This document shows, one piece after another, positions 1 through 11,577 of a stretch of 64,000 nt of DNA. The notes beneath the pieces were generated by a model, which did no database searches, was not told where the DNA came from, and worked only from the letters and a program-made list of their open reading frames with translations. Source of the DNA: Cryptomeria japonica (lineage: Eukaryota > Streptophyta > Pinopsida > Cupressales > Cupressaceae); assembly GCF_030272615.1 (NCBI RefSeq), contig NC_081406.1, positions 395,582,439-395,646,438 on the forward strand, written 5' to 3'. The position numbers were made by a program, and so were the translations under genes. Position 1 is the first letter of the stretch, and every line of letters starts with the position of its first letter.

Positions 1-272
1 GTTATTAATAAAAGAAAAGAAATATTTATTTTTGTTTATAGTCAAAACAAAAGAAAGACTAATAGACATTTTAGAGTTGGTTTTTAATCTTGCAATACAT
101 CTTGTTGTTTATTGATTAAATGGATTTTAGGAAAAGTTAGTTGCAACTATAAATAAAATCATTTATGCTATTCTCTTTATTATTCTGAAAATGCATGTAT
201 AGTGGAAATTATATAAATCTAGATATTGTTATTTTCATCTAAACTGTTGTATTCTTCTAAGAAAAAAATAAA
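1..272. other. AT-rich flank, no gene seen
   Basis: AT-rich DNA left of element A. No reading frame of useful length, no RNA gene and no recognisable repeat was seen. It is the original insertion target, and its last five bases before the LTR (273-277, ATATG) are the left target-site duplication of element A. Confidence 0.6.
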
Positions 273-277
273 ATATG

Positions 278-1419
278 TGTAATACCCTAAAATTGGTCAT
301 CTAAACCATAGGCCCCTAATCTCGACAACATCACCAAGGTCCTAACCAAAGGCAATTAAATCAATCTTGAGCACATTATTAATTCTTTAATTATCAAAAA
401 TCACATGGAAAATCAATCACTCAATATTAATGAAATATTTATTTAATTAATTGAATTATTTCAAGAATAATCATTTTGATCAATTATCCCATTTTAATTT
501 ATTAAATATCTTTGCATATTTAATTAATTAATAAATTTGCCATTCAATCATGCGAAAGGATTAATTTATTACAAAAGATGAATTAATTTATTACAAAGAG
601 TTGAATTGAAACAAAACAAAAGTCAAAAGAATTGAATTGAGAGAGAAATCAAACTTGAGATATTATTTCTTTTTCTAAATTTAGAACTTGAAATCAGAAA
701 AGCAATTTAATTGAATTATTGAATTATTCTCTAAAATTGGAACTCAAAGCTTTTCAGAAAAAGAAGTTCAGTTGCACTAAGAAAACTCTTTTCCTGAATA
801 AAACAAAGAATTATCTATTTTTATCAGATATGCATGGAACTAATTTATTATTATTTTCCAATGCAACTTGGACTTCTAATTTGAATGCATTTCAATTAAG
901 CTATAATTGGAATCTATCTCAAGGTTAACTCAACCCGATTTCTCAATTATTTTCAATTAATCCTAAATTGAGCTTTTTGTAATTCTCTATAAATTCAGTC
1001 TTCAGCTCTCATTACAATTCACCCCAGAGATTTTTGAGAACACGCTTGGAAATTATTGTCACACTAATTTCTCTCTGGAGTCATTGAAATCATTGTGCTT
1101 TTTTTAGATCACTTGCATCCATTTTACATTCATTTATTGCTTGCATGCATTGTTGCTTGAATTTGCTCGAATTATTCATCCATCTTGTATCCATATAGCT
1201 TAATATCAAATAGATTAAATCCTTCGTCTTGGTGTAGTCTAGTCACTGGTATTGCTTGTAAAAATCTAAGAGCAATCTTATACTCGCATCTTTTAGAAGG
1301 CAATTAGTCACTTTGCTATGGTTTATTTCTTATTGATTATTGATTAATAACCATGCATATAATGACTTAATTGAAGTGTTGTGCTTGCAACTACAGGTTC
1401 ACTTTTTCACACACACACA
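278..1419 (+). repeat. 5' LTR of element A
   Basis: 1142 bp, TG...CA ends, near-identical to 16826-17967. Contains a TATA box at 988-993. Also related to the LTRs of B and to the solo LTR at 38994-40188. Confidence 0.95.
988..993 (+). promoter_or_regulatory. TATA box of element A 5' LTR
   Basis: TATAAA within TCTCTATAAATTCAG, preserved in the 3' LTR (17536) and, on the - strand, in both B LTRs (34995-35000 in the 5' LTR). Transcription would start about 30 bp downstream, placing the R region near 1015. The start site is inferred. Confidence 0.6.
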
Positions 1420-1421
1420 TC

Positions 1422-1440
1422 TGGCACCCACCATGGGGCC
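1422..1440 (+). other. Primer-binding site of element A
   Basis: TGGCACCCACCATGGGGCC, two bases after the LTR end. Element B has TGGCGCCCACCGTGGGGCC at the same place, so A differs by two CpG to CpA changes. The tRNA primer was not identified. Confidence 0.75.
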
Positions 1441-3749
1441 CGAAGACTACATTTTTTTCGGCCTCCAAGACTAACTGCTTTATTTTTTTCTTATTTTTCA
1501 GGTTTCAGATTTTTTGATTTTTCGTTCGTACATCTCGTGCGACAATTCCCACAAGCTAAAATGACAAATTGCAGGTGTCGCACGAATTACAAACATATTA
1601 TCGTATGAGTAGAAACTCTATTGTACGAGTAGATCTTCTATCGTACAAGTAGTAATCTTCTATCGTACGAGTCAACATCATCAACAATCTAGTCTCATAC
1701 TATACTGTATCCTATCTCTTACGAGTCGAGACTCTGTCGTACGATTCTGTATTTTCTGGTAAAAGAGGCAAAATTTCATATTTTTTTTCTGACGACTGAC
1801 CTTGACTGTTTATATGTCTATCTCAAAGTTTTTCACAGCCTAACTAGTTTTTGCAGAATGCTTGTCGAAGAATATTGCTTGTCGCACAAAGACAATATGA
1901 CTACTGATTCGTTGTCTTTGTAGGTTGCCTAAGGAGAATCGACTAAACATCATGTATTCTTTAAATTCATTTTTAGGAACCTAACTTGCTATCTGGTTAA
2001 AGAACAAATCTATCTTTTGTGCTTTTAGAAGATTCTGAGAGGTAGGAGAGTATGCTCTTGTCTTTTTCTAGACAATCAGAAATCCAGACCCTTGAAGCTT
2101 TTTCTTTGTTTCAGATTTGTACATCTTTAGCAGCCCTGCCCTTTCGAGGGGTTGAAAAACTCTTAAAGCCATTACGGCTGGTGTGAGGGGAATGACCTAA
2201 GTGGGAATGGCTAGATGCCAAGTACTCCAACCCACTATAAAATAAACGTGATTTGATGAAAATCAAGTCAACAGTAGTGCTTGGGAATAGCTCTCCTTTG
2301 TACCTTTGGGTATATTAAACATTGGTTTTAAGGCTGGGAGACCTCTTAATTGAGTTTATACCTTGACGTGTCGAACGTATCCCTAACTAAATCCAATTTA
2401 AAATTAGAAGCTACCCAGTTCATCTCCGAAAGGGGGATAATCTTTGTGCAAGAGAGATAGTAACTCTCCCAAGATACTTATCATTTCATGCCCCCATTAG
2501 CGTTTGGAGTCGGATAATATAGCATTGAGAATCCATTGCATGAGACTCAGTGGTCGTATTCTGATTAGCTATTGGGTGTGTACCTGAGTCTACAAGAAAA
2601 GGTTTTCTTTCCTCACCAAATTCCTTAGGGTTTGCATGCTGTGATTGGAGTCACTATAAATACTACTTGTTTTCTGTGTTTTTCATCCCTGCAACAAAAA
2701 AACTGAAATACCAAAAATCAGTGAAGACCAGAAACAACTCAGTGAGTCAAAACTCTATCCGTGTCAGAAACTAGTCCATCTTGAGTCAAAACTTTGTCCA
2801 TGTCAGAAACTAGTCCATCTTAAGTTAAAACTCTGTCCATGTCAGAAACTAGTCCATCCTAAGTTGAAACTCTGTCTATGTCAGAAACTAGTCCATCTTA
2901 AGTCGAAACTCTGTCTGTATCAAAAACTAGTTCATCTTAAGTCAAAACTCTATCCGTGTCAAAAACTACTCCATCTCAGAATTTGTCATACTCAGTTGGT
3001 CATACTCAGCAGTCAGAAAACTTAGAATTTTTAGTCTTTGCCCTGTGAACGGTCGTACGAGTCTGCTAAGTTATCATGCTACACCAATCCTGTGTCGTAC
3101 GAATCTACTCAATTTTTGTTCTAAAGCATATTCTCTTTCGTACGAGTCTAAATCATTCATCATCCTGCACTATATTCTGTTTCATATGAGATAGAATCAA
3201 CCTCAGTCTTTTGTCATTCTACACATGCCCATCAGTCATACGGTGTAAGACAACAACTCATATGAAACAGAACTTTTGTCATCCTACAACTGCTAAATTG
3301 TCATCCGGTTCAGCAAACCGAGTCGTACAAGTCTCTGGTTTTGTCAGACAGAACATTCAAAATTGCCAAAAACACAGTCTACAATGAACATAATACTGGT
3401 TATCATTTTCCTGAGCATAAAACAGATCAAGATAGTGTACCTCTGCCATTTTTTGTTGCATGATTTGGTCGATCACCCTTCAGCTAGTTCAATCAAAACT
3501 ACCTATCAAACTCAAGTCACTTAGATAACGTCTTACATAGGATATATCGTTCCTGAATTAGACTGAATCTTAGTTACAATTTTAGAATCAACCTAGGAAA
3601 ACGTCTTAGATAGGATAGATCGTTCCTGAAATTAGACAAAATCTCAGTTGTTTCTCCCAAAACAATACGCTAAACAGAACAAACTAGCACTGAAATTGAT
3701 CTTGACCTCTTCATCACAAAACAACTCTAGGTCACAGTAATCCATAAAA
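1441..3749 (+). other. Long 5' leader of element A
   Basis: 2.3 kb between primer site and gag. It holds two clusters of the motif TCGTACGA and variants (about 1600-1745 and 3050-3345), a 3' splice-like site ending GTAG/GTTGCC at about 1923, a well conserved block (about 2020-2640) shared with elements B and C, and six 39-bp tandem repeats (2745-2978). No long ATG-initiated frame was seen. Such long leaders are usual in Tat-type elements. Confidence 0.7.
2745..2978 (+). repeat. Six tandem 39-bp repeats in leader A
   Basis: Copies begin at 2745, 2784, 2823, 2862, 2901 and 2940; the core is CAGAAACTAGTCCATCTT. The unit is 13 codons long, and one frame stays open through the array, giving a repeated peptide around CQKLVHLKSKL. 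Element B has a matching array on the - strand near 33035-33250. No ATG start is evident. Confidence 0.85.
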
Positions 3750-5909
3750 ATGCCTATTCAAACCGAGAGTTCTCGTAAGACAAAAGCCAAAGACAAAGAA
3801 GAAACCTTCACTTTTCAAGATAATCCATTCTACGTGAAGGATCCCCTCACTGACATACCATCGTCATCAGGCAGACCAATTTTTGATGAACCAAAATCTC
3901 CCACTATACATGAGGCAGAATACAATGATGGAAACAAAAATGACCATAATATTCTTGAAAATCATAATGACTCCTTATCATCAAGTGAGACTGATGAAGC
4001 TGTTGAACCTCCAGAAAAAGAAATCCTTGACTATCAGAAAGACAAAGACTTTAGAAAAATGATGAAAACTATCATGATCCGAGAAAAGGAAGACTATTTC
4101 TTAGAACTAGCTAATCAAGGTGCTAAACTTCCTATTATATATGATGTTCAGACACTTGTTACTAAGAGGAAAGACTCACCTATACTCATGGTACACAAAT
4201 AGTTAATAGCTTTGCGAACAGATCTCATAGAGCTGAAGAATAAGGACAATTCCCCAAACCAATATTCTCTGGAAGCAATATGTCCCTTCCCATTTGACAA
4301 GAATTTACACATGCCTCCATTCCCTTCACAAGTGGAAATCCCAAAATTTGATAAATATGATGGTACCTCAGATCCTCAAGATCACGTCAGGGAATTTAGT
4401 GCTACTTGTATGGAATTCATGCACAATCAAACATACCTTATGCGTCTCTTCCCAAGGAGTTTACAGGGCCAAGCAATGGAATGGTTCTCAAGTCTACCCA
4501 AAGGAATAAAAACATTCAAAGAACTAATCCAACTGTTCTTACAACAATACTTATACAACATTCGACATCCTGTGACTATGATCGATCTTTGTAATACTCA
4601 ACAGAAAATAGGGGAACCTCTTCTTACTTTTCTCCAACGCTGGAGAAGGATGTTCTCTAGGTACCCACGACCTATCCCAGACTCTGAGAAAATGGATATA
4701 TTTGTCAATAACTTCGTCCCCGAACTGAAATATAGCGTACAAATGCAAGTACACCCATCATTTAACAAAATGGTAGATAATGCCATTCGAATGGAAGATG
4801 TGCTCATAAAAAAGGGAGATATCACACCTTAGAAAGAAACACAAACAGGATCCAGTTCTAAAGAGAAGAACAAGTATTAGAAATTTGCCAAAGACAACAA
4901 CAAGAATGTTGTTAATGATGGAGTAGTAGACACTGTCAAAACCAACTCAAAATCAACAATATTCAATCTGGCTAGTGGTACACAAGCGCTTAAAGCCGCT
5001 GAAATTGTAGCAGAAAATCAGCCAAAGAAAACAAAGGAATGGTTCAGAGAAAAGCCGTGGCTTTCCAGACCTAAGCATGATTTTACTCCTCTTGAAGAAT
5101 CATATGAGTCGGCTTTCAAAACTCTATTGGAAAACAACTTGATAACACTACCAGATAACTCCAGACCATGTGATCCAAATGTCAAACCAAGATGGTGGAG
5201 AGAAAATGAATACTGTGACTTCCATCGGAATAAGGGTCATAACATAAACAATTGCATGAAGCTAAAACATGAGATTCAAGATCTCATAGACGCTGGTAAA
5301 GTTGTTTTTGGGAATCACCCAACCAATGCTGATCATAAAGCATTTAAAGACCCCTTGCCTGCTTATGAACAAGGTGATTCCTCAAAGACCAAAGGAGGTG
5401 CCAAGGTAAATTATGCTGATGCCAGCCAGGACAACATTATCAACATGATTGAACCTTCACACTCAGAATATTGCAATGTGATTATAGTTCAAGATAAACC
5501 AAATGAATCATGATATGCAAAAGCTCTGACTAGATCTCAAAAGAAAGTCACCCTCCAAGGAGCTAGTTCCTCCAAACCGGCTCAAGAAACATCAAATCCA
5601 AGAGCTATGCCAGATAAACAAAAAGAATCAACCTTGGACAAATTTAAAAGATTAACCTCCTCATCATCATCCTCTGGATATAGCGTGGTTGAACAGTTGA
5701 AAAGGACAAATGCTCAAATTTCAATTTTTGAATTTCTACAGCTCTCATCTGCTCACAAGGAAATTCTACACCAAGCATTTCTCACTACCAACGTTCCAAA
5801 AGATTTAGACATTGATCGGTTTCAGTCTATGGTGGGTCATCTGACTTCACCTCACTATTTGACCTTCTCTGAGGAAGATGACAACTCATTAAATCATCCA
5901 CATAACTAG
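3750..5909 (+). pseudogene. gag: gag of element A (decayed)
   Basis: Capsid-type Gag that would package the element RNA. The ATG at 3750 sits in AAAAATGC and heads one frame that runs to about 8510 apart from in-frame stops (4200, 4830, 5511 and 5907 among them). The N-terminal ~150 residues are acidic and charged. The retrotransposon gag domain lies at about 4330-4800, with AMEWFSSLPKGIKTF and MIDLCNTQQKIGEPLLTF motifs shared with B and C. A zinc knuckle of C-x2-H-x4-H-x4-C form (CDFHRNKGHNINNC) lies at about 5215-5256; this spacing differs from the common CCHC type but is the same in B. The stops leave only fragments, so no functional Gag can come from this copy. Confidence 0.88.
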
Positions 5910-6443
5910 CCATTGCATATTGAAGCCATGATCCACAAACATAGAGTTAAACATGTTTTGATAGATGGAGGTGCGGGGTCGAATATTTGTACTTATCATC
6001 TACTTACACAACTAGGATTCTCTAAAAATTTCATTGATCTAGGCAAGAAAATAACAATTAAAGCCTACGATGAAGAAGAGAGGACCTCCAAAGGTTTGGT
6101 ATCATTACCAATCAGAGTGGGACCGGTAGAGAGAGATGTCCTTTTCCAAGTTCTCGATATTCCATTGTCATACAATATATTGTTGGGCGGGCCATGGATT
6201 CATGAAATGAAGGCAGTACTCTCAACATATCACCAATGCTTAAAGTTTCCTTATAATGGAGCTGAAGTCAATATCCCGACTGATACAAATGTCATCTATA
6301 GTGCATTAACAAAAGGTGCAGATACTTTTGTGCCTCATAATAGGGCAGCCTCCCCAAATGAAGATCTAGAAATATTGATGAAAGACTTAGAAAAGAGATT
6401 GAAGATTATAGATACCAACATGGATAGCTACAAGATAGAATAG
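5910..6443 (+). pseudogene. pro: Aspartic protease domain of element A
   Basis: Retropepsin-like domain in the same frame as gag. The active-site loop reads VLIDGGAGSNI, with D-G-G in place of the commoner D-S/T-G; this form is shared by B and C. The C-terminal part contains [15 protein letters not shown], matching the conserved ILGRPW-type motif of plant Ty3 proteases. A stop at 5907 separates it from gag and a stop at 6441 ends it. Confidence 0.85.
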
Positions 6444-7436
6444 GTATTATCATTAGTTTCTCTTCCTCCATCGCCAAAACAGCTAGGCAAGCCATCAGAG
6501 GCTATGAGAACACAAACTCCAGCTCTGAATGTTATATATGATGGTTTCTTTATACAGTCTTCTACCTCCTTAGCAGATGAAATAGAAGAGGATGTTGTGC
6601 TTAACTGGCTCTATAAGGAAGATAGTCCAAATGAGGAGGTATGACATTGTGATATTTCCTCAAACCAGTATGGTCATGGTTACAAAATGATTCAGCGCAT
6701 GGGGTACTCAGGTACTGGTCCTTTGGGAAAACAAAAAGAAGGTATTACTGAACCAATTCAGCTACAAACCAAATCCACACATGATAAAGCTGGACTAGGG
6801 TACAATCCTAAAAAGACATCAGAACAAAAACATGTTTCTAAGTCTAAAGGCATGAAAAAGATATCGCCTTTAACATTACATGAAGCAAATGCTAAACAAA
6901 TGAAAGAAGAGTGTAGAAAAGAGAGAGAGGAATCAACACTTAAGAAACAAGAAATAGTCAGTGCTCAAGCTTCGATGGTATCAGCTACGATAATACAAGA
7001 AGTTGAGGTTCCTGAAGATATAAGAGATGAATTTGTAAGAATTAGAGAATTGTTTGCACAATTAAAAGTTCCAGACACATATACTGGCAGGCAACAAGTA
7101 GATGATTCAGAGACTAATTCAAATGAGTATGAATGGGGTCCTGACTATCTTTCAGACATATCCGCTACAGAAACTCCAGAAGAATCTAGTGGTGTCATAG
7201 ATGATACTCAAGAGTTGATGCGCCTAAAACTAGAGAAGGAAATACAAGAAATTAGACAAAAGAAGCAAGCAAATTATGAACAAGCATTGAAAGAAGGAAC
7301 AATACCAGAAAGCTTCTCATCTATGTGTCCTTATCCTGAAACAGAACAAATTAGTTATAGCACTACACAGGAAGAGTTAGAAGCTGTAGGACAAGAACCA
7401 GTTGTCAGTTTAGAAGAAGCTGAATGGAGTAGATGA
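6444..7436 (+). pseudogene. G-patch domain and charged linker of element A
   Basis: Directly after protease, at about 6670-6815, is a G-patch-like segment: GYKMIQRMGYSGTGPLGKQ, then EGITEPI and GLGYNP. G-patch domains are glycine-rich RNA-binding modules, known next to the protease of betaretroviruses. The rest is a Lys/Glu-rich, probably helical stretch (RKEREESTLKKQE, EKEIQEIRQKKQ). B and C carry the same module. Stops occur at about 6642 and at 7434. It may help Gag-Pol contact RNA; that role is inference. Confidence 0.75.
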
Positions 7437-8285
7437 TAGAAAGTCACAAAAACAATGAGACCATGTCAACAGGTGTGTTAGATACACATGACAAATGAAC
7501 TACAATATGAAGGAATTTGTAGCATTAAAGATGCTAGTATTGATACCATACATATGCTTACTAAATCACCTGAAAGAGACTTGGAAACTTCATCTGATAA
7601 CTCTGATGATTTTGATGACTCTAATGACAGTCCTGTTCATGATGATACCCACTCATCTTCAAATTCTGAATCATCTGATACAAACAATGAAAAATTGCCT
7701 ACTAGTCTTATTGTTGTTAAACCACGACATGACGTCTAGTCTGACTTAGTCAATGATGTTATAAGTATGTCTATTGGATTAGATCGATTAAATATTAACG
7801 TGAACTTTAATAATCATGATCTGACTCTTCTTGGTCTCGAAACACTTATGCAAGGTATCATTCTGGAACTCAACTTTTTGATCTGTAGCTATGATAACAA
7901 TACCATGAATGCTCTTGAACCTATCCAAAATTTGTCCTTAATACATCCCGAATTGATTGACTGTACTTTACAGAATCAACCCATGGATATACCTATTTTT
8001 GCCAATGACTATACATTATCCTATTATCTCAATGCAGTCAAACCTATTAACTCTTCCACCAATGAATGGAGTGAAAATATGACTGAAGAGGATATCAAGT
8101 ATCTTAGTCACAAAAATAGGAAAGATAAAAATAAAAGATCTGATGGTGAAAACCACATTGTGGCGGTGTCAAAATCTAAAAAAGAGAAAATAAAGGACGT
8201 ACCTAAAGGTGAAAACCTCTCTGAGGCACCTGAAGGTGAGATACTTGGTATACTGCCCAGTCATTTTTAGGAGCGGTCATCTATA
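7437..8285 (+). pseudogene. Acidic linker between G-patch and RT, element A
   Basis: About 280 codons with no recognised fold. It starts with a Ser/Asp-rich tract (SSDNSDDFDDSNDS), followed by hydrophobic patches and a basic Lys-rich segment (KNRKDKNKRSDGE) and ends before the RT fingers. The B equivalent is one of its longest open segments (383 codons), and C has a shorter diverged version. Stops at 7737 and 8268 break it in A. Confidence 0.6.
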
Positions 8286-9654
8286 TTGATCGAGCCAACT
8301 CAGCCAGTGAATATCGGGAATCAAGACACACCACAAATTATTCACGTAGCTCAATCACTATCAGCAGAGGAATTGAAGGATTTCACTCAGCTATTCTTAG
8401 AGAAGAAAATAAATTTTGCATGGACATACTCTGATATACTAGGCTTGGATCCTGATCTCATTATGCACCATCTCTCAATCACACCAGGAGTAAAACCAGT
8501 TAAACAAAAAACTTTGTAAGATGCACCCGCATGTCGCACTATTAGTCAAAGCTGAACTAGAGAAACTACTCAAAGCTGGATTTATCAGAGTGATAGATTA
8601 TGCTTAATGGATTTCCAACATAGTACCTATGTCAAAGGCAGATAAATCTATCAGAGATTGTATAGATTTTAGAGATCTCAATAAAGCATGCCCAAAAGAT
8701 GACTTTCCATTGCCAAATATTGATATCATATTCGACATGATAGCTGGGTATGAGATGTATTCACTAATGGATGGATTCTTCAGCTACAATCGGATTAAAA
8801 TCACTCCTCGAGATCAAGAAAAGACAGCTTTCACCTGTGCATGGGGAACCTTTTGCTAGAACGTTATGCCATTTGGGTTAAAGAATGCGAGAGTGACCTA
8901 TCAAAGAGTAGTTACAACTATCTTTCATGACATGATGCATAAGAATATGGAAGATTATGTTGATGACACCTTAGTGAAGACTATGAAAAGATCAACGCAT
9001 ATTCAAGAGTTAGGTCCTATACTTGACAGAATGGAAAAGTTCAAGCTCCAATTAAATCCAAAGAAGTGTGCATTCGGAGTGACATCTGGTAAACTACTTG
9101 GCTACATCATTTCAAAGAAGGGCATTGAGGTTGATCCTAAGAAGATCTAGGCTATAATGGAAATGCCGCCTCCAAAGAACATCAGTCAAATGAGAAGTCT
9201 ATAGGGACGTCTCCAATCCATTAGAAGATTTATTTCTCAACTAGCAGACAAAGCTCAACCTTTTACAAAAGTATTGAGAAAAGGAATAATATATAACTGG
9301 GATCAACAGTGTGAACAACATCTTCAGCAGATAAAAGAGTACCTGTCTAATCCACCGATATTGATGCCACCTATTCAGGGTAAGCCACTAATCTTATACA
9401 TATCAGCAACTGATTCATCATTGGGGGCACTTCTGGCACAACAGGATGACAACAAAAAGGAAAGAGCTATTTATTACATCAGTAGGACATTGGTGTCTTA
9501 TGAAATGAGCTACAATATAATAGAAAAAGCATGCTTGGCATTAGTCTTCGCATCACAGAAACTGAGGCACTATATGCTCACACATTCAGTCAAGTTGGTG
9601 GCCAAAATTGATCCACTCAAGTATCTTCTTAATAAAGCAACACTCATCGGATGA
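8286..9654 (+). pseudogene. pol: Reverse transcriptase and RNase H, element A
   Basis: Ty3-type RT: motifs FRDLNKACPKDDFPLPNID, FTCAWGTFC, NVMPFGLKNA, then the catalytic YVDD in EDYVDDTLVK at about 8955. The connection and first RNase H follow (ISATDSSLGALLAQ, KERAIYYISRTL). A one-base A insertion near 8508, compared with B, shifts the frame from 0 to 1. Further stops interrupt the fingers (about 8605), the palm (8857) and the connection (9148, 9202). The catalytic YVDD itself is intact. Confidence 0.9.
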
Positions 9655-10404
9655 TTGGCAAAGTGGGTAATGATCCTTACAGAGTTTGACATTGAATATG
9701 TGGAACGCAAAGCCATAAAAGGACAGGTAATTGTTGATCGACTTGCTGAAGCTCCACTTGAGGATACTCAACCACTACACATTGAGTTCCCAGATGAATC
9801 AATAATGTATCTTACTCAACAACCTTGGAAGATGTTCTTTGATGGGTCCTTTACTCAAAATGGTTTAGGTGCTGGCATACTATTCATTACTCCTCAGAAG
9901 TACTCAATTCCAAAATCTTATAAGATTCTATTCCCTTGCACAAACAACATTGCAGAATATGAAGCACTGGTAAATGGAATAAAACTAGACATTGAATGGA
10001 AGGTTGCTGAATTACATATTTATGAAGATTCTCAGCTGATGATCAATCAAATCAATGATACATATCAGACTCGGGATGAGAAATTGATGCCTTACAAGAG
10101 GATGGTAGATGATTTCAAGAAGTATTTTGCTTTTGTATCATTCCCAAAAATTCCTAGATCAGCGAATAGAGCAGTCGATGCTATGGCTACCTTGGCATCT
10201 ATACCTGAGCTAGAGGAGTCCAATTTTCATTTTGATTTCCTGGTGAAAGAGTTATATTACCCTGCTTATGATTCTCCTGAGACCCAAATAGTCTGTTCTA
10301 TTATTGGACATGACTCATCCCGATACAGCCATATCTATTCCTACCTTTGTGACCAAATTATCCCTAAAAACCTTACTTGTAACGAGAAAAGAAACCTAAC
10401 TTGA
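9655..10404 (+). pseudogene. Second (archaeal-type) RNase H domain, element A
   Basis: An extra RNase H lies between the RT-linked RNase H and the integrase. FFDGSFTQNGLGAGI gives the first catalytic Asp, NNIAEYEALVNGIKL the Glu, YEDSQLMINQI the second Asp, and SANRAVDAMATLA the final Asp. Such a second domain is a diagnostic trait of the Tat lineage. Open over about 250 codons; a stop near 9652 precedes it and a single-base deletion near 10418 shifts the frame after it. Confidence 0.85.
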
Positions 10405-11577
10405 AATGCCTCGCGATATTTATCATAGCTAACGATTTATTTAGACGAGGTTTGGATGGTACTTTGCTTAGATGTCTAGAAACTGAAGAATCAAAACGTG
10501 CATTATCGGAAGTCCATGAAGGTATTTGTGGATCTCATTCAAATGGTTTTACTTTAGCTCGGAAACTATTACGGGTTGGCTACTACTAGCCAGATATGGA
10601 AAAAGATGCCATAAAATTTGCTAAGACTTGTGAGAAATGTCAGTTTCATGGAAATCTCATACATGCCCCGGTGAGGGATCTCATACCATTCATTACACAC
10701 TGGCCTTTTCAGCAATGGGCCTTTGATCTCATTGGTCTGATATATCCTGCTTCATCCAACGAACATAAATTCATCATAACGGCCACTGAGTATTTCACCA
10801 AGTGGGTAGAGGTGGTTCTGCTCATCAAAGCAACTGGTAAACAAGTTGCCTTATTCATCCTAAACTATATAATGTGCAAGTATGGAATACCTTCGTCCAT
10901 CATGACTGATAATGGAGGACAGTTCAAGAATAAAGATCTGGATGAACTTTGTGAGAAATTCAAAATAAAGCAACACTGGTCATCAGTATATTACCCTCAA
11001 GGTAATGGACAAGCTGAGGCATCTAATAAAAACCTACTGACTATCTTGCATAGAACAGTGAACAAATCCGGGAAAGATTGGCATCTGCAGCTCAATCTGG
11101 CACTATGGGCTTACAGAACAAGTATTAGAACACCTACTGGGGTACACCTTTCTCTTTGGTGTATGGGTCCCAAGCAGTATTACCTATTGAAGTAGAAATA
11201 CCATCTCTAAGAGTTTCATTGCAAGGTCTTGTTACTGATGAAGATCGTAGAATATCTAGATTGCAAGAACTCGAATTACTGGATGAGCATCGACAAGTGG
11301 CATTTGATCATCTCAGAGTGTATCAGAAGAGAATGTCTAGAGGGTATAACAAGAAAGTTCGACAAAGAGAATTTCAAGTTGGTGACCTAGTTCTGAGAGA
11401 AAATCCAAAAAATCAATAGTTTTGAGACAACAAAGGGAAGTTTGAACCCAACTGGCTGGATCCCTATATCGTTATTGTAGTCTTCAGCTCTGGTGCCTAT
11501 CAACTCTCAACATCAGAAGGAGAATAGCTCTGAGAACCGATTAACACCATCCACCTGAAAAGATTCTTTACTTAGCA
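10405..11577 (+). pseudogene. int: Integrase, element A
   Basis: Would insert element cDNA into the chromosome. The HHCC zinc finger is recognisable (HEGICGSHSNG ... CEKCQFH), and the core keeps all three catalytic acidic residues: FDLIG, MTDNGGQF and GQAEASN. The C-terminal region has a basic segment (QKRMSRGYNKKVRQREF) and a degenerate GPY/F-like module (WLDPYIV). Stops at 10587 and 11418 and a one-base deletion near 11140 break it. Unlike B, the catalytic triad has not been lost. Confidence 0.88.

Noticed and set aside
719-928. A ~70-codon frame seen in the A LTRs (719, 17267) and B LTR (35060-35272)
   Set aside because: It recurs only because LTRs are repeated; it lacks an ATG, lies upstream of the LTR TATA box, and is not kept in the solo LTR or in C.
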